Positions 16,788 through 24,724 of a DNA stretch of 35,230 nucleotides are shown piece after piece; the stretch's first letter is position 1, and every line of letters starts with the position of its first letter. Made by a program: the position numbers and the translations under genes. The notes under the pieces were generated by a model. That model was not told where the DNA came from and searched no databases. It worked only from the letters and a program-made list of their open reading frames with translations. This stretch comes from an uncultured bacterium. Lineage in GTDB: Bacteria; Planctomycetota; Phycisphaerae; Sedimentisphaerales; Anaerobacaceae. The stretch is taken from the NCBI GenBank assembly GCA_913009865.1, contig CAJVYK010000002.1, forward strand, positions 1-35,230, given 5' to 3'.

Positions 16788-17715
16788 ATTCCTCTAAATA
16801 AACAATATGCGTAAACGTCCGCCCTTTCTCTAAAATCCCCTTCGAATCGTACAGCGTAAAGGTAAATTTGAGAGCTTGCGGCCAGTACTCCTTTGGGACG
16901 GCTGGTGTCCAGGATGCTCTATAAATAAAATTCGGCAGCACTGGTAGGTCCTCAATGCTACTATAGTTAGGATCCCCGCTTTTCCGCCACATCCCAAGGC
17001 CAAACCAGTTCAGCGAATTGTCTAAAGGATATATTGTTCCATCCGTCCACTCGATTATAATTTCACCGACATTCTGGCACATCAGGCTCCTGACGCTATT
17101 CGGGTCAGCTTGAATATCTATTGGAATACGAAAAGTATTAGGGTCGAATAAACTGTTAGCATCAGTCCTGGTACTCACCAAATACGTTTTTCGCTCGGCA
17201 TAACTTATATCATTATAATCAACAACTGCCGGCGGGGGCGGTAACAGTATCCCCGGAGTTATCAACTCAACGTCTCTTGCCAGATTCCATTGGCTTATTG
17301 GAATTGGATTTAACGGATTTAAAGAAATGCTGTCGTGTCCGAAATAGACCCGTGCTATATTGCTTCTATAGTAGGGAGGGAACCACGATTGAAAATCGCC
17401 CGTCGTGAAATAATAAATCCTGTCCGCTTCGAAGTCCTTGAAACTTGGTGAATCGTTAAACTGTTTTCTGAGGACAAGCTCTGAATACAGCATCAGGTAT
17501 CCATCTTTCCGCAGGCCCTTGAAGTCTCTGTTGAGCTGGTCGGTGATGGCACGCAAATTCCGCATAATTTCAGCGTTTGCGCTCGATGCGCGGTAGGCAT
17601 TTATGCTGACTTTGAAAATCACGCCTGAGAAGGATATCACCATAGTCAAAAGCGCAACAGCGACTACAAGCTCGATTAGAGTAAAGGCCTTATTAGTTCG
17701 TAGTTTATAGTTCAT
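16786..17715 (-). CDS. GspJ-like minor pseudopilin
   Basis: 309 aa. Leader MNYKLRTNKA, then the type IV prepilin motif FTLIELVVAVALLTMVISFS with Glu+5. The residue before cleavage is Ala instead of the usual Gly, which prepilin peptidases often tolerate. AEIMRNLRAITDQLNRDFKGL and a beta-rich C-terminal domain follow, in keeping with GspJ. The first codons (ATG AAC TAT AAA CTA CGA ACT) are themselves a heptamer array, so repeat DNA provides both the start codon and the leader. The stop codon also falls in an array. Its 5' neighbour is the S23 gene, whose stop lies 3 bp upstream. The gene probably forms part of the pseudopilus tip with the GspI- and GspK-like proteins. Confidence 0.78.
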   Translation of the reverse strand: MNYKLRTNKAFTLIELVVAVALLTMVISFSGVIFKVSINAYRASSANAEIMRNLRAITDQLNRDFKGLRKDGYLMLYSELVLRKQFNDSPSFKDFEADRIYYFTTGDFQSWFPPYYRSNIARVYFGHDSISLNPLNPIPISQWNLARDVELITPGILLPPPPAVVDYNDISYAERKTYLVSTRTDANSLFDPNTFRIPIDIQADPNSVRSLMCQNVGEIIIEWTDGTIYPLDNSLNWFGLGMWRKSGDPNYSSIEDLPVLPNFIYRASWTPAVPKEYWPQALKFTFTLYDSKGILEKGRTFTHIVYLEE

Positions 17716-17722
17716 AGTTCAT
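17695..17722. repeat. Heptamer array shared by the S23 stop and gspJ start
   Basis: Plus-strand units AGTTCGT, AGTTTAT, AGTTCAT, AGTTCAT. This is the reverse complement of 16760-16787 with one mismatch in 28 bp. On the minus strand it contains the TGA stop of the S23 gene and the ATG plus first codons of the gspJ-like gene. Confidence 0.88.
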
Positions 17723-18072
17723 CGATTCAAAGACCGTTTCAAGCCACTTAACATCTTTGACAGGTCTGTTAGGTCATTTTTAAAGTTAATAAATGCTTTC
17801 TGGTTTACATAACATTGTTTGAGTGATATCTGCAGCACTGTAACGCACTCAAAAACTGAACCCCTTGCCATATCTATGAAACGACTGAAGTCTTTTTTGC
17901 TTCGAGCCGATCCTTCCGAGATATTCAATGCTATGGAAACTGCGGCTCTCCTCAATTGGCTTATTAAGCCGAACAATTCATCTTTTGGGAAAGTCTTTGT
18001 TAGTAAATAAATGCTATTAGCCAAATCAATCGCCTTATTATAAACATCGAGGTCTTCAAAATTAAATCCCAT
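17719..18072 (-). CDS. Four-helix-bundle protein (S23/23S rRNA intervening-sequence family)
   Basis: 117 aa, complete and of normal family length. It begins MGFNFEDLDVYNKAIDLA and carries the family core QLRRAAVSIALNISEG (about 41-56), then KDFSRFIDMARGSVFECVT and a C-terminal helix SKMLSGLKRSL. The family forms a small four-helix bundle (pentameric in known structures). It occurs inside 23S rRNA intervening sequences and as scattered chromosomal copies; the DGR accessory protein Avd has the same fold. Its molecular role is uncertain. It interrupts the gspI-gspJ junction of a secretion operon to which it has no obvious functional link, and arrays of opposite orientation flank it (17695-17722, 18087-18114). 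That suggests insertion as a unit. Confidence 0.88.
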   Translation of the reverse strand: MGFNFEDLDVYNKAIDLANSIYLLTKTFPKDELFGLISQLRRAAVSIALNISEGSARSKKDFSRFIDMARGSVFECVTVLQISLKQCYVNQKAFINFKNDLTDLSKMLSGLKRSLNR

Positions 18073-18086
18073 TGAGTCGTCTTTCT

Positions 18087-18114
18087 ATGAACAACGAACA
18101 ACGAACAATGAACA
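18087..18114. repeat. Heptamer array upstream of the S23 gene
   Basis: Units ATGAACA, ACGAACA, ACGAACA, ATGAACA. Orientation is opposite to the array on the other side of the S23 gene. It ends 5 bp from the stop codon of the gspI-like gene. Confidence 0.85.
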
Positions 18115-18119
18115 ATTCG

Positions 18120-18887
18120 TTAAAATCTCATTACTTTCTGATATACGGCTATACAGGGGTATTTGCCGCCGTTGATTGGCGGCGGAACCACCCATACCGC
18201 ATCGGAGCCGCTGCCATCGGAATCCCACCAGGGCCTATCAAGCACAATCGTCTCAGGGTTGTCGGCGTCCCTCTCTAACACCCGATAAATATGGCCGGTC
18301 TTATTATCCACTATCGTATAGCCGTCATTGATGAACGTTCTCTCATCGATACCATCAGTTGGGTAAATATCGTTTATTAAAAGCTTATCGGCATTGGAAG
18401 TCGTCGAGACACGGACCCAAACCGGCACCGGATATAAAGCTGTATCCATAAGCTGGCCGGTAGTTGGGTGCCGGTCCCAATATGTTCTGCCGGCTCCTAT
18501 CCTTCTGCTGACGAAAACCGTCACCTGCACATCAGACCAACCTACTCGCCTGCACAGAGCCGACCAGTAGTATTGCTTCTGGGCAGGGTTCGTATTTGTC
18601 GATGGATATGCAAACTCATCCGGATTAATTAGCGACACATCATTGAAATCAACACTGTCAGTTATTGGAACCGTTGACAGCAATGCCAGGTTAACGCCAT
18701 ACAGCCGTATTTTTGCAAAGGCCTCATCTGCAATTACCGCTGCTTCGGTTCGCTCGGCGGCGGTTGTCGTGAAATAGATACTCACGGGGAATACGCCGGC
18801 TATAAAAATCATCCCGACTGCGAGTATACCGACAGCCATCAGCACTTCGGTAAGTGAAAAACCTGTATTTTTTAGTTTATAATTCAT
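18120..18887 (-). CDS. GspI/PilV-like minor pseudopilin
   Basis: 255 aa from the ATG at 18887. The longer frame from 18956 would place 23 residues before the prepilin leader. The leader MNYKLKNTG is followed by FSLTEVLMAVGILAVGMIFIAGVFP with Gly before cleavage and Glu+5, then AAERTEAAVIADEAFAKIR, as in PilV/GspI-type proteins. The C-terminal region is beta-rich and has no motif I can name. The start overlaps the gspH-like stop by four bases (ATGA), indicating translational coupling. The MNYKL leader resembles that of the gspJ-like protein and is encoded by related array-like words. Confidence 0.75.
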   Translation of the reverse strand: MNYKLKNTGFSLTEVLMAVGILAVGMIFIAGVFPVSIYFTTTAAERTEAAVIADEAFAKIRLYGVNLALLSTVPITDSVDFNDVSLINPDEFAYPSTNTNPAQKQYYWSALCRRVGWSDVQVTVFVSRRIGAGRTYWDRHPTTGQLMDTALYPVPVWVRVSTTSNADKLLINDIYPTDGIDERTFINDGYTIVDNKTGHIYRVLERDADNPETIVLDRPWWDSDGSGSDAVWVVPPPINGGKYPCIAVYQKVMRF

Positions 18888-19627
18888 CTTTTTATTATTG
18901 TCCCGGTGTACGGGTTTATATAGATAACTTCCAGACCACTTAGATAATCCAACCATCTTCTGTCTATGTCTATCTTGCCAAACTGGACTTTATCATAGAT
19001 AACGAAGCTGTTTCGGCTCGCCTCTTTCTGATAAGAGGGTGATGCGATGAAGAAATCATCTTCAAACATTGGCTTTATGGGTGAGGTCGGGTCATTAAAA
19101 ACTCTATCATAAATATTTTTTCTAAGGACCTGAACATAGTGAATCACCAGCTTGCCGGATGGCGAAAATATAATCGAGAAGGTGGTAGTGTCCTTAACTT
19201 GTGAATCAGTATTGATTAAACTATTGTCATTAATAACTTGGGCTGTGGAACCTAATCTTAAATCCATTACTCCGATTGACTCTGGCAGCTTTATTGGCTG
19301 AATACCTTCAACTGTGCGAAACCCATAAACCACTCGAAATCCACTGGAGTCGTAAAGATTTGGGTCATTCACGATGAAAATCATATATTGATTACCAGCC
19401 AAATCCTCTTGGAATCTGATGCCGGCGTATCTTTGTTCTTTGGCGGCTATGGCACGTGCGGAAGCGAGGGCGGCGCTTATCATAGCCCTTGTGCCGCCTG
19501 ATGTAGCCATCGAGTTAAAGAGCGTACGAATAGCCGGCAGTCCCAGGCCGGTAAGCAGTGCCACCGCAGCGACAACAACTACCATTTCCGTCAGCGTAAG
19601 ACCGGATTGTCTGGGTTTTGCTTTCAT
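18884..19627 (-). CDS. GspH-like minor pseudopilin
   Basis: 247 aa. MKAKPRQSG is followed by the prepilin motif LTLTEMVVVVAAVALLTGLGLPAI (Gly before cleavage, Glu+5). MISAALASARAIAAKEQRYAGIRF comes next, the pattern typical of GspH/FimT proteins, where the helix is followed by an array of short-side-chain residues. IIFSPSGKLVIHYVQV lies near residue 160. The gene is coupled to the next one by a 4-bp overlap. No strong ribosome site was seen; an A-rich run precedes the ATG. A short CACTAAGA-type array (about 19637-19661) lies just upstream. Confidence 0.78.
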   Translation of the reverse strand: MKAKPRQSGLTLTEMVVVVAAVALLTGLGLPAIRTLFNSMATSGGTRAMISAALASARAIAAKEQRYAGIRFQEDLAGNQYMIFIVNDPNLYDSSGFRVVYGFRTVEGIQPIKLPESIGVMDLRLGSTAQVINDNSLINTDSQVKDTTTFSIIFSPSGKLVIHYVQVLRKNIYDRVFNDPTSPIKPMFEDDFFIASPSYQKEASRNSFVIYDKVQFGKIDIDRRWLDYLSGLEVIYINPYTGTIIKR

Positions 19628-19692
19628 TTTTTTTTGCCACTAAGACACCAAGACACTAAGGCATTATTCTTTGTGACTTCGTGCCTAACTTT

Positions 19693-20358
19693 TTATCTAC
19701 TGCTTATATCATCGATAGTGCCGAACCTTCTGTCCGGCCCAGCCGAGGTTATTACAGGAAAAGTCCTTTTGCCTTCATTTCTCAAGGTGAGGTTAGTTTC
19801 CCATTCGTTATAATAGTCATACCGCAGCGTTATGCCCCACGGGTCGATTATTCTCAAAAGCGGATAAACTTTACTACCAACGGTAATACTCATTTCTCTG
19901 CCATCGGAACCTATATTGGTTATCAGCGAGCTGTCGATTTTATCCAGTGTCTTTCGGCTTTGCGGCACTCTGCTCAGGAAGAAATACATCACCTCGCTTC
20001 CTGAATACTTCGGGTCGTGGCTGCCGGCAAGAGGGTCAATTGAGACTGTCGCACCCAATGCGCTTCCCAATGTTGTCTCAAGGTCAGGATTAGGGAGACC
20101 ACTGAAAGGGTAATTATTACAGTCCAACGGAAAATCGAGGTTAGTGTAATCTGAGGATTGATAGTTATACCCGTAATCGCCGAATTGTTCGAGGGCGGCG
20201 GTAAGGATTGCGATAGTGCTTTCGGTAAGCCGTTCTCTGCTCTGATTATCAGTGCGGGTGGCTACACGGATTACCATTGAGACCAGCAGTGCGATTATAG
20301 CTACAACAACAACCATCTCGATAAGTGTTACGCCGGCTTTGTATTTGCAGCTTTTCAT
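19693..20358 (-). CDS. GspG-like pseudopilin
   Basis: 221 aa. MKSCKYKAG is followed by VTLIEMVVVVAIIALLVSMVI (Gly before cleavage, Glu+5). The C-terminus ITSAGPDRRFGTIDDI resembles the calcium-binding loop of GspG major pseudopilins (SAGPDG..GT.DDI). IIDPWGITLRYDYYNEWET before it matches the DPWG.PY-type segment of the same family. It is a good candidate for the main pseudopilus subunit or a close relative, although two further proteins with the same C-terminal loop lie upstream. Spacing of about 65 bp to the next gene includes a short repeat. Confidence 0.78.
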   Translation of the reverse strand: MKSCKYKAGVTLIEMVVVVAIIALLVSMVIRVATRTDNQSRERLTESTIAILTAALEQFGDYGYNYQSSDYTNLDFPLDCNNYPFSGLPNPDLETTLGSALGATVSIDPLAGSHDPKYSGSEVMYFFLSRVPQSRKTLDKIDSSLITNIGSDGREMSITVGSKVYPLLRIIDPWGITLRYDYYNEWETNLTLRNEGKRTFPVITSAGPDRRFGTIDDISSR

Positions 20359-20476
20359 AGTTTCGGCCTTACTTTTTTAGCCACTGATACCACAGATTAA
20401 CAAAGAGTGTAAAGTGCCTAAAAATGCCTAAAGTTTTCAACTTTTAACTTTAGCTCACTTTAGCTTACTCCTCTTC

Positions 20477-21343
20477 TTAATTTCCAAAGTTAGTAATATC
20501 GTCGCTTGTTCCGTATAGCCCGTCCGCTCCGGCTGAAATCAATATGTACGAATCAGCCCTGTAGGGCCAGGGCCTGGCCGTTACTTTCGGGTCTGTTATA
20601 TAATCGTAGAAGTTCTGATACATAACGCCAAGTCTGAGTGGATGTTCCTCGCCGTCTGTCATTCTTCCCAGGGCTATGAGGGCTCTATTATCATAATAAT
20701 TGTAAATCCGGTATTTTGGATCGACGCCTTCTATTGTGTTCTTGGAAGTATTTGCCCTGTAATAAAGAATCGGCGTACCTGCCTTGACAGTTTTTCCTCC
20801 AACCGTTATTTTCTTTGCCCCGAATGAATCGCAGAGTACAAATCTATCAGGATTCAATGGTGCGGAGTTATTAAACAATCCGTACGGATCTTGCGGCCTA
20901 AGCGAATTATCACCCAGTCTAAAAGCATTGGCTGTTGCAACATCCAGATAAGGCCCTACTCTTTCGTTCAAACTGACATCGCCTGGGTTTGGCGGGTCGT
21001 ATGTCCCCTGGCCACCACCTGCATCCAGCCCGTCTGCCCTCCATACTGATTGCGGATGAAATCCCAATAAATCCCAGCCCAAAAGGGCTTCAGTAAGTTT
21101 TTGTGCACCGCAGTAGGGTTGGTTTGTTTGGTCTCGCGGCCCGGACGGCGGATAATCACCGTAATCGCTCCGAAAGGCCATCAATGCCTGGTCTATGGCG
21201 GCAAGCTGGGCCTTTTGCTTCGTTTCTCTTGCAATATTGCGCACCATAGTCAGAGACGGTATCAGTATTCCTGCCAGCAGGGCGATTATCGCAAGAACCG
21301 TTAATAACTCCACGAGCGTAAAGCCGTATTTTTTACATTTCAT
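20477..21343 (-). CDS. Prepilin-like protein, paralog 1 (GspG-type C-terminus)
   Basis: 288 aa from the ATG at 21343, which has AGAAGG about 8 nt upstream; upstream GTG/ATG codons are too close to that site. Leader MKCKKYG, then FTLVELLTVLAIIALLAGILIPSL. The core ETKQKAQLAAIDQALMAFRSDYGDYPPSG, LTEALLGWDLLGFHPQSVWRADG and the end ILISAGADGLYGTSDDITNFGN are shared closely with the protein at 22440-23369. The ISAG.DGLYGT.DD loop parallels the GspG calcium site. The two paralogs flank a dockerin protein. This could be a major pilin or a specialised subunit. Confidence 0.8.
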   Translation of the reverse strand: MKCKKYGFTLVELLTVLAIIALLAGILIPSLTMVRNIARETKQKAQLAAIDQALMAFRSDYGDYPPSGPRDQTNQPYCGAQKLTEALLGWDLLGFHPQSVWRADGLDAGGGQGTYDPPNPGDVSLNERVGPYLDVATANAFRLGDNSLRPQDPYGLFNNSAPLNPDRFVLCDSFGAKKITVGGKTVKAGTPILYYRANTSKNTIEGVDPKYRIYNYYDNRALIALGRMTDGEEHPLRLGVMYQNFYDYITDPKVTARPWPYRADSYILISAGADGLYGTSDDITNFGN

Positions 21344-21388
21344 AGCCATCACCTTCTATCCTGCAAGTGGTTATTTTTTTCCTTTTCA

Positions 21389-21464
21389 TTTTTTCTCTGT
21401 GCTCTCTGTGTCCTCTGTGGCTAAATTTTTTTGTGCCTTTTCTGCGCAGCACGCCTTACGGCGG
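21389..21464. repeat. CTCTGTG array followed by palindromic repeat copy B
   Basis: CTCTGTGCT, CTCTGTGTC and CTCTGTGGC-type 9-bp words lie at 21393-21420. The 23-bp GC-rich repeat at 21442-21464 (CTGCGCAGCACGCCT...ACGGCGG) matches 16661-16683 in opposite orientation. The block lies between the dockerin gene's stop and the next pseudopilin gene. Confidence 0.75.
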
Positions 21465-21473
21465 TGGCCGATT

Positions 21474-22406
21474 TTACTGGAGCCATTCGTCGGCCAATAT
21501 GGCGATATCGTTATAGTCGGCTGCTCCTGCCCGCCAGTCCTGGGCAAGAATTGCAAAGTCAATAAAATTGACGATACCATCGTAATTAAGGTCTGTGGCC
21601 AGTAAGTTACTATCCTGCCCATAGCTATCGGACATCCAGCTATCGGCAAGAACTGCGAAGTCATTAAAATTGACAGTATTGTCGGTGTCCCGGAACAAAT
21701 CATATTTTTCAGCCGGACTTTCAACCAGCCATTGGCCTGCCAGCATTTCCAAATCGAACCAGTCAACATAACAGTCACGGTTAATATCTCCCGGCAAAAA
21801 CCCGAAACCCTCGCAATAAGTATCGAACCGGACAAAATCCCATTGTGTTCGGTAATCGATATATGATGTTTCGCTCACATTTGCTCTTATACCCAATGCC
21901 AATGTGTGTGGACTTGCATCATATATTCCATTAACATCGACAGTTTGGTCAAAGTACTCATCTCTTACATCTGAGCCAACGCTGTTTGACTTCCAGACCA
22001 CCGCTCCGTCAATCAGTATAACCGCTGTGCGTTTCGCCGGATCCCATGGGTCGCCGTATGTAGTGTCCAGTTTTAGGTCAAAGATAATTTGATTAACGTC
22101 TGCCAGATATACCTGCTGAGAAATGGTTGCCGTCTCACCGGCGGCAAATGTTTCGTACGCATTTGTGTAAAGATTCAAATAGTAGTCGCCGTGAGTAGCC
22201 CAATCTGCATATACCGACCCGCTGAATCCGCTTGACGGCATATTAACATCATCCCAGCCGTGAGGTATTTCTGCCGTGATATCTGCTATCGTAGTGCCGT
22301 CATCTTCGAAACTGCCGTTTACAACCACGCTAACGCCGGCCTTTGTTTTATTTGCTAACAGCATCATAATCATCACCACTGCAAGAACTGTTTTTTCCTT
22401 CATCAT
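21474..22406 (-). CDS. Secreted protein with planctomycete-type dockerin repeats
   Basis: 310 aa. An N-terminal signal peptide (KEKTVLAVVMIMMLLANKTKAG) leads into a region starting VVVNGSFEDDG and holding GDYYLNLYTNAYETF and IIFDLKLDTT, which looks like a beta-sandwich carbohydrate-binding/DUF642-like domain. The C-terminal third has dockerin-type calcium loops: GDINRDCYVDWFDLEMLAGQWL, TVNFNDFAVLADSWM, DLNYDGIVNFIDFAILAQDW and DYNDIAILADEWL. AAGGA precedes the start. It sits between two pseudopilin paralogs, so it may be an exported substrate or a surface partner of this secretion system. That link rests on position only. Confidence 0.75.
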   Translation of the reverse strand: MMKEKTVLAVVMIMMLLANKTKAGVSVVVNGSFEDDGTTIADITAEIPHGWDDVNMPSSGFSGSVYADWATHGDYYLNLYTNAYETFAAGETATISQQVYLADVNQIIFDLKLDTTYGDPWDPAKRTAVILIDGAVVWKSNSVGSDVRDEYFDQTVDVNGIYDASPHTLALGIRANVSETSYIDYRTQWDFVRFDTYCEGFGFLPGDINRDCYVDWFDLEMLAGQWLVESPAEKYDLFRDTDNTVNFNDFAVLADSWMSDSYGQDSNLLATDLNYDGIVNFIDFAILAQDWRAGAADYNDIAILADEWLQ

Positions 22407-22439
22407 CTCCGTCCTTTAAGTAATCATTAAAACGCCCGG

Positions 22440-23369
22440 CTAATTTCCGAAATTGAATACATCGTCATCCGTACCGTACAGACCGTCATATCCGGCGGAA
22501 ATCAGGATATATGAATCTGACCGGCAAGGTCTTTCCATCGCACTAATCTTCTTGTTCCTCGTCTTTTCATAAAATATGCCGGGGTCTGTCGCAACATTGT
22601 CAGGTGTGAGGCCACCAAACGAACTCATAGGATGGTCAAACACGCTTAAAATATTCCATGGCAGACCGAGGTCAATAAGGTCCAGGTTGTCATCGCAATT
22701 GTAGATGTTCGTTGAGTTATCTGCTGAGTATTTATGTAAGGTTTTTGATGTATCTGCCCTGTAGTAGAGTATGGGCATACCGACTTTTTTCCCTGTGGTT
22801 CTGTTTCTTACGCGTGGATACTCATCGCATAAAACAACTCCTCCGTTCGGGTCAGTATTGAAGGTCAGGAAGTTACCCGGGCCGTACAAATCGTACAGTG
22901 TATTTAAGTTGGCCCCTTCGACCGGCAGATACGGCCCTTTTCTGCTTCTCAGGTTCGCTGCATGAACGGGGTCTGTTTGCGGATTAAAAGGGCTGGGATA
23001 CAGGTCATCGTACGGTGGGGTAAGAGCGGGATTTATACCGTCGGCCCTGAAAAGTGAATCCGGGTTAAACCCTAACAAGTCCTGGCCCACCATAGCTTCG
23101 GCAAGCTTCATAGCGCCGGGATACTGTGCACCCGTTGAATCCCATTGGCCTGACGGCGGATAGCCCTCGAACTCGCTATTGAAAAGCTGCATTGCAGCGT
23201 CGATGCTGTGGAACTGGGCATTTTGCTTTACTCTTTTGGCGTATCTCCTGACCATATTCAGAGCCGGCACAAGCAGACTGAAGAGAATCACAATGATACT
23301 CATAACGGTCAGCAGCTCTACAATGGTAAATGCCGCTTTTTTGTTGGATTGTTTGACGATTGATTTCAT
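22440..23369 (-). CDS. Prepilin-like protein, paralog 2 (GspG-type C-terminus)
   Basis: 309 aa with a good ribosome site (AAGGAG). The leader MKSIVKQSNKKAA ends in Ala rather than Gly before FTIVELLTVMSIIVILFSLLVPAL (Glu+5). RVKQNAQFHSIDAAMQLF, EGYPPSG, AEAMVGQDLLGFNPDSLFRADG and the end ILISAGYDGLYGTDDDVFNFGN all align with the paralog at 20477-21343. It comes directly after gspF in transcription order, so it may be the abundant subunit, with the second copy being a variant. Ala before the cleavage point is shared with the gspJ-like protein and suggests a tolerant local prepilin peptidase, which is not encoded in this window. Confidence 0.8.
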   Translation of the reverse strand: MKSIVKQSNKKAAFTIVELLTVMSIIVILFSLLVPALNMVRRYAKRVKQNAQFHSIDAAMQLFNSEFEGYPPSGQWDSTGAQYPGAMKLAEAMVGQDLLGFNPDSLFRADGINPALTPPYDDLYPSPFNPQTDPVHAANLRSRKGPYLPVEGANLNTLYDLYGPGNFLTFNTDPNGGVVLCDEYPRVRNRTTGKKVGMPILYYRADTSKTLHKYSADNSTNIYNCDDNLDLIDLGLPWNILSVFDHPMSSFGGLTPDNVATDPGIFYEKTRNKKISAMERPCRSDSYILISAGYDGLYGTDDDVFNFGN

Positions 23370-23423
23370 TTCTTTCTCCTTGAATAGAATAAAAGTTAAT
23401 TAGCCGTTCTATTTATTTGGTTT

Positions 23424-24677
23424 TTATCCGGTAGTGCTTAAGCCCGTGATAACTTGTATCATCGGCAAAAATACCGCCAAAACGATGGTCATAACGATAC
23501 CGCCGAGCACCAGAATCATAATTGGCTCAAGCAGCGACATTAACGAGGCAACCAGCACATCAACCTGCTCATCGTAGTTGTCGGCTACTTTAGAAAGCAT
23601 TTTGTCCAGGTCGCCTGTTTCCTCGCCTACGGCAACCATATTGGTAACAATTAAGTCAACGGTTTTGGACTGTTTTAACGGCCCGGCAAAACTCTCACCC
23701 TGTCTGATGGAATTGTGAACATTGTTGAGCATATTGGAAAAAACTTCGTTTCCTGCTGTCTCGCTCGAAGTCTTAATGGCATCCAGGATAGGCACTCCGG
23801 CGCCAATCAATGTTCCCAGTGTTCTTGTCCACCGTGTAACAGCTATCTTGCTGCTAAGCGGGCCGATTATCGGCACTTTCAACTTGATGGTATCCAGAAC
23901 CAATCTGCCGGCGCGAAACCGCCTTATAGTTCTGAGCAGAAAAATTACCGCAAACGGTATGCCCAGCAGAACGGCCCATCCGTAGTCGTATGCAATCCAG
24001 TCGCTTATTCCGAGCACCGTAGTTGTTACCGGATTCAATTTGCCTTCTATCATTTCCTCAAGCACAGTCTTAAATTGTGGTATTACGAATTTCATCAGCA
24101 ACAAAAGAATAACGAAAGCAGCGCCCAAAACTACTATTGGATAAACCATTGCACTTTTAACTCTGGACTTGAGCTTCTGGGCTTTCTCCATAAATTCAGC
24201 TATACGCGACAGAATCAGGTCCAGCACGCCGCCGGTCTCGCCGGCTGCCACCATATTGACAAACAGCCGGTCAAAAGCCTTGGGAAATCTGCCCAGTGCT
24301 TCCGAGAGTGTCGAGCCGCCTTCGATATCATCAGCTACGTAACCAACAACCTTCTTGAATGTTCCTGCCTTTTGCTGTTCCTCAAGAATCCTAAGCGAAC
24401 GCAATATGGGCAGTCCAGCGTCCTGCAATGTGGAAAGTTGTCTTGCGAACTGGGTTATTAGTTTGACTTTGACCTTGCCGCCGGCGCCTCGCCTGGATTT
24501 TGGCCTTGCAGTCGCTCTTGTCGTCGCTTTTTTCCCTGCACCGTGTACACTGACCTTGGTGGGGAAATAACCCATATTTCGTATCTTGCTTATGGCTTCT
24601 TTTTGACTCAGGGCCTCTATTTCATCTTTTATTCCCACACCCTGTGAGTCCAGAGCTTCATATTTGAAAACAGGCAT
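23424..24677 (-). CDS. gspF: Type II secretion/type IV pilus inner-membrane platform protein
   Basis: 417 aa. It begins MPVFKYEALDSQG, as GspF/PilC proteins do. It has two tandem T2SSF domains, each starting with a QFARQLSTLQDAGLPILRSL- or TRTLGTLIGAGVPILDAI-type helix and containing AAGETGG (about 145) or AVGEETGDLDKML. Three hydrophobic segments anchor it in the inner membrane. It should link the cytoplasmic ATPase GspE (immediately upstream) to pseudopilin assembly. GGAGG lies 8 nt before the ATG. The basic, low-complexity stretch KKATTRATARPKSRRGAGGK (about 48-67) is unusual and separates the N-terminal segment from domain 1. Confidence 0.93.
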   Translation of the reverse strand: MPVFKYEALDSQGVGIKDEIEALSQKEAISKIRNMGYFPTKVSVHGAGKKATTRATARPKSRRGAGGKVKVKLITQFARQLSTLQDAGLPILRSLRILEEQQKAGTFKKVVGYVADDIEGGSTLSEALGRFPKAFDRLFVNMVAAGETGGVLDLILSRIAEFMEKAQKLKSRVKSAMVYPIVVLGAAFVILLLLMKFVIPQFKTVLEEMIEGKLNPVTTTVLGISDWIAYDYGWAVLLGIPFAVIFLLRTIRRFRAGRLVLDTIKLKVPIIGPLSSKIAVTRWTRTLGTLIGAGVPILDAIKTSSETAGNEVFSNMLNNVHNSIRQGESFAGPLKQSKTVDLIVTNMVAVGEETGDLDKMLSKVADNYDEQVDVLVASLMSLLEPIMILVLGGIVMTIVLAVFLPMIQVITGLSTTG

Positions 24678-24724
24678 CCCGGATACCTCCTTATGAGTTT
24701 GCGGTTATGGATTCATACCACAAA

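Noticed and set aside
17719-18072. Diversity-generating retroelement, because S23 proteins share the fold of Avd
   Set aside because: No reverse transcriptase, template repeat or variable-repeat target is present in the window.
23715-24461. A 248-codon plus-strand frame
   Set aside because: It lies entirely antisense to gspF, whose motifs are unambiguous.
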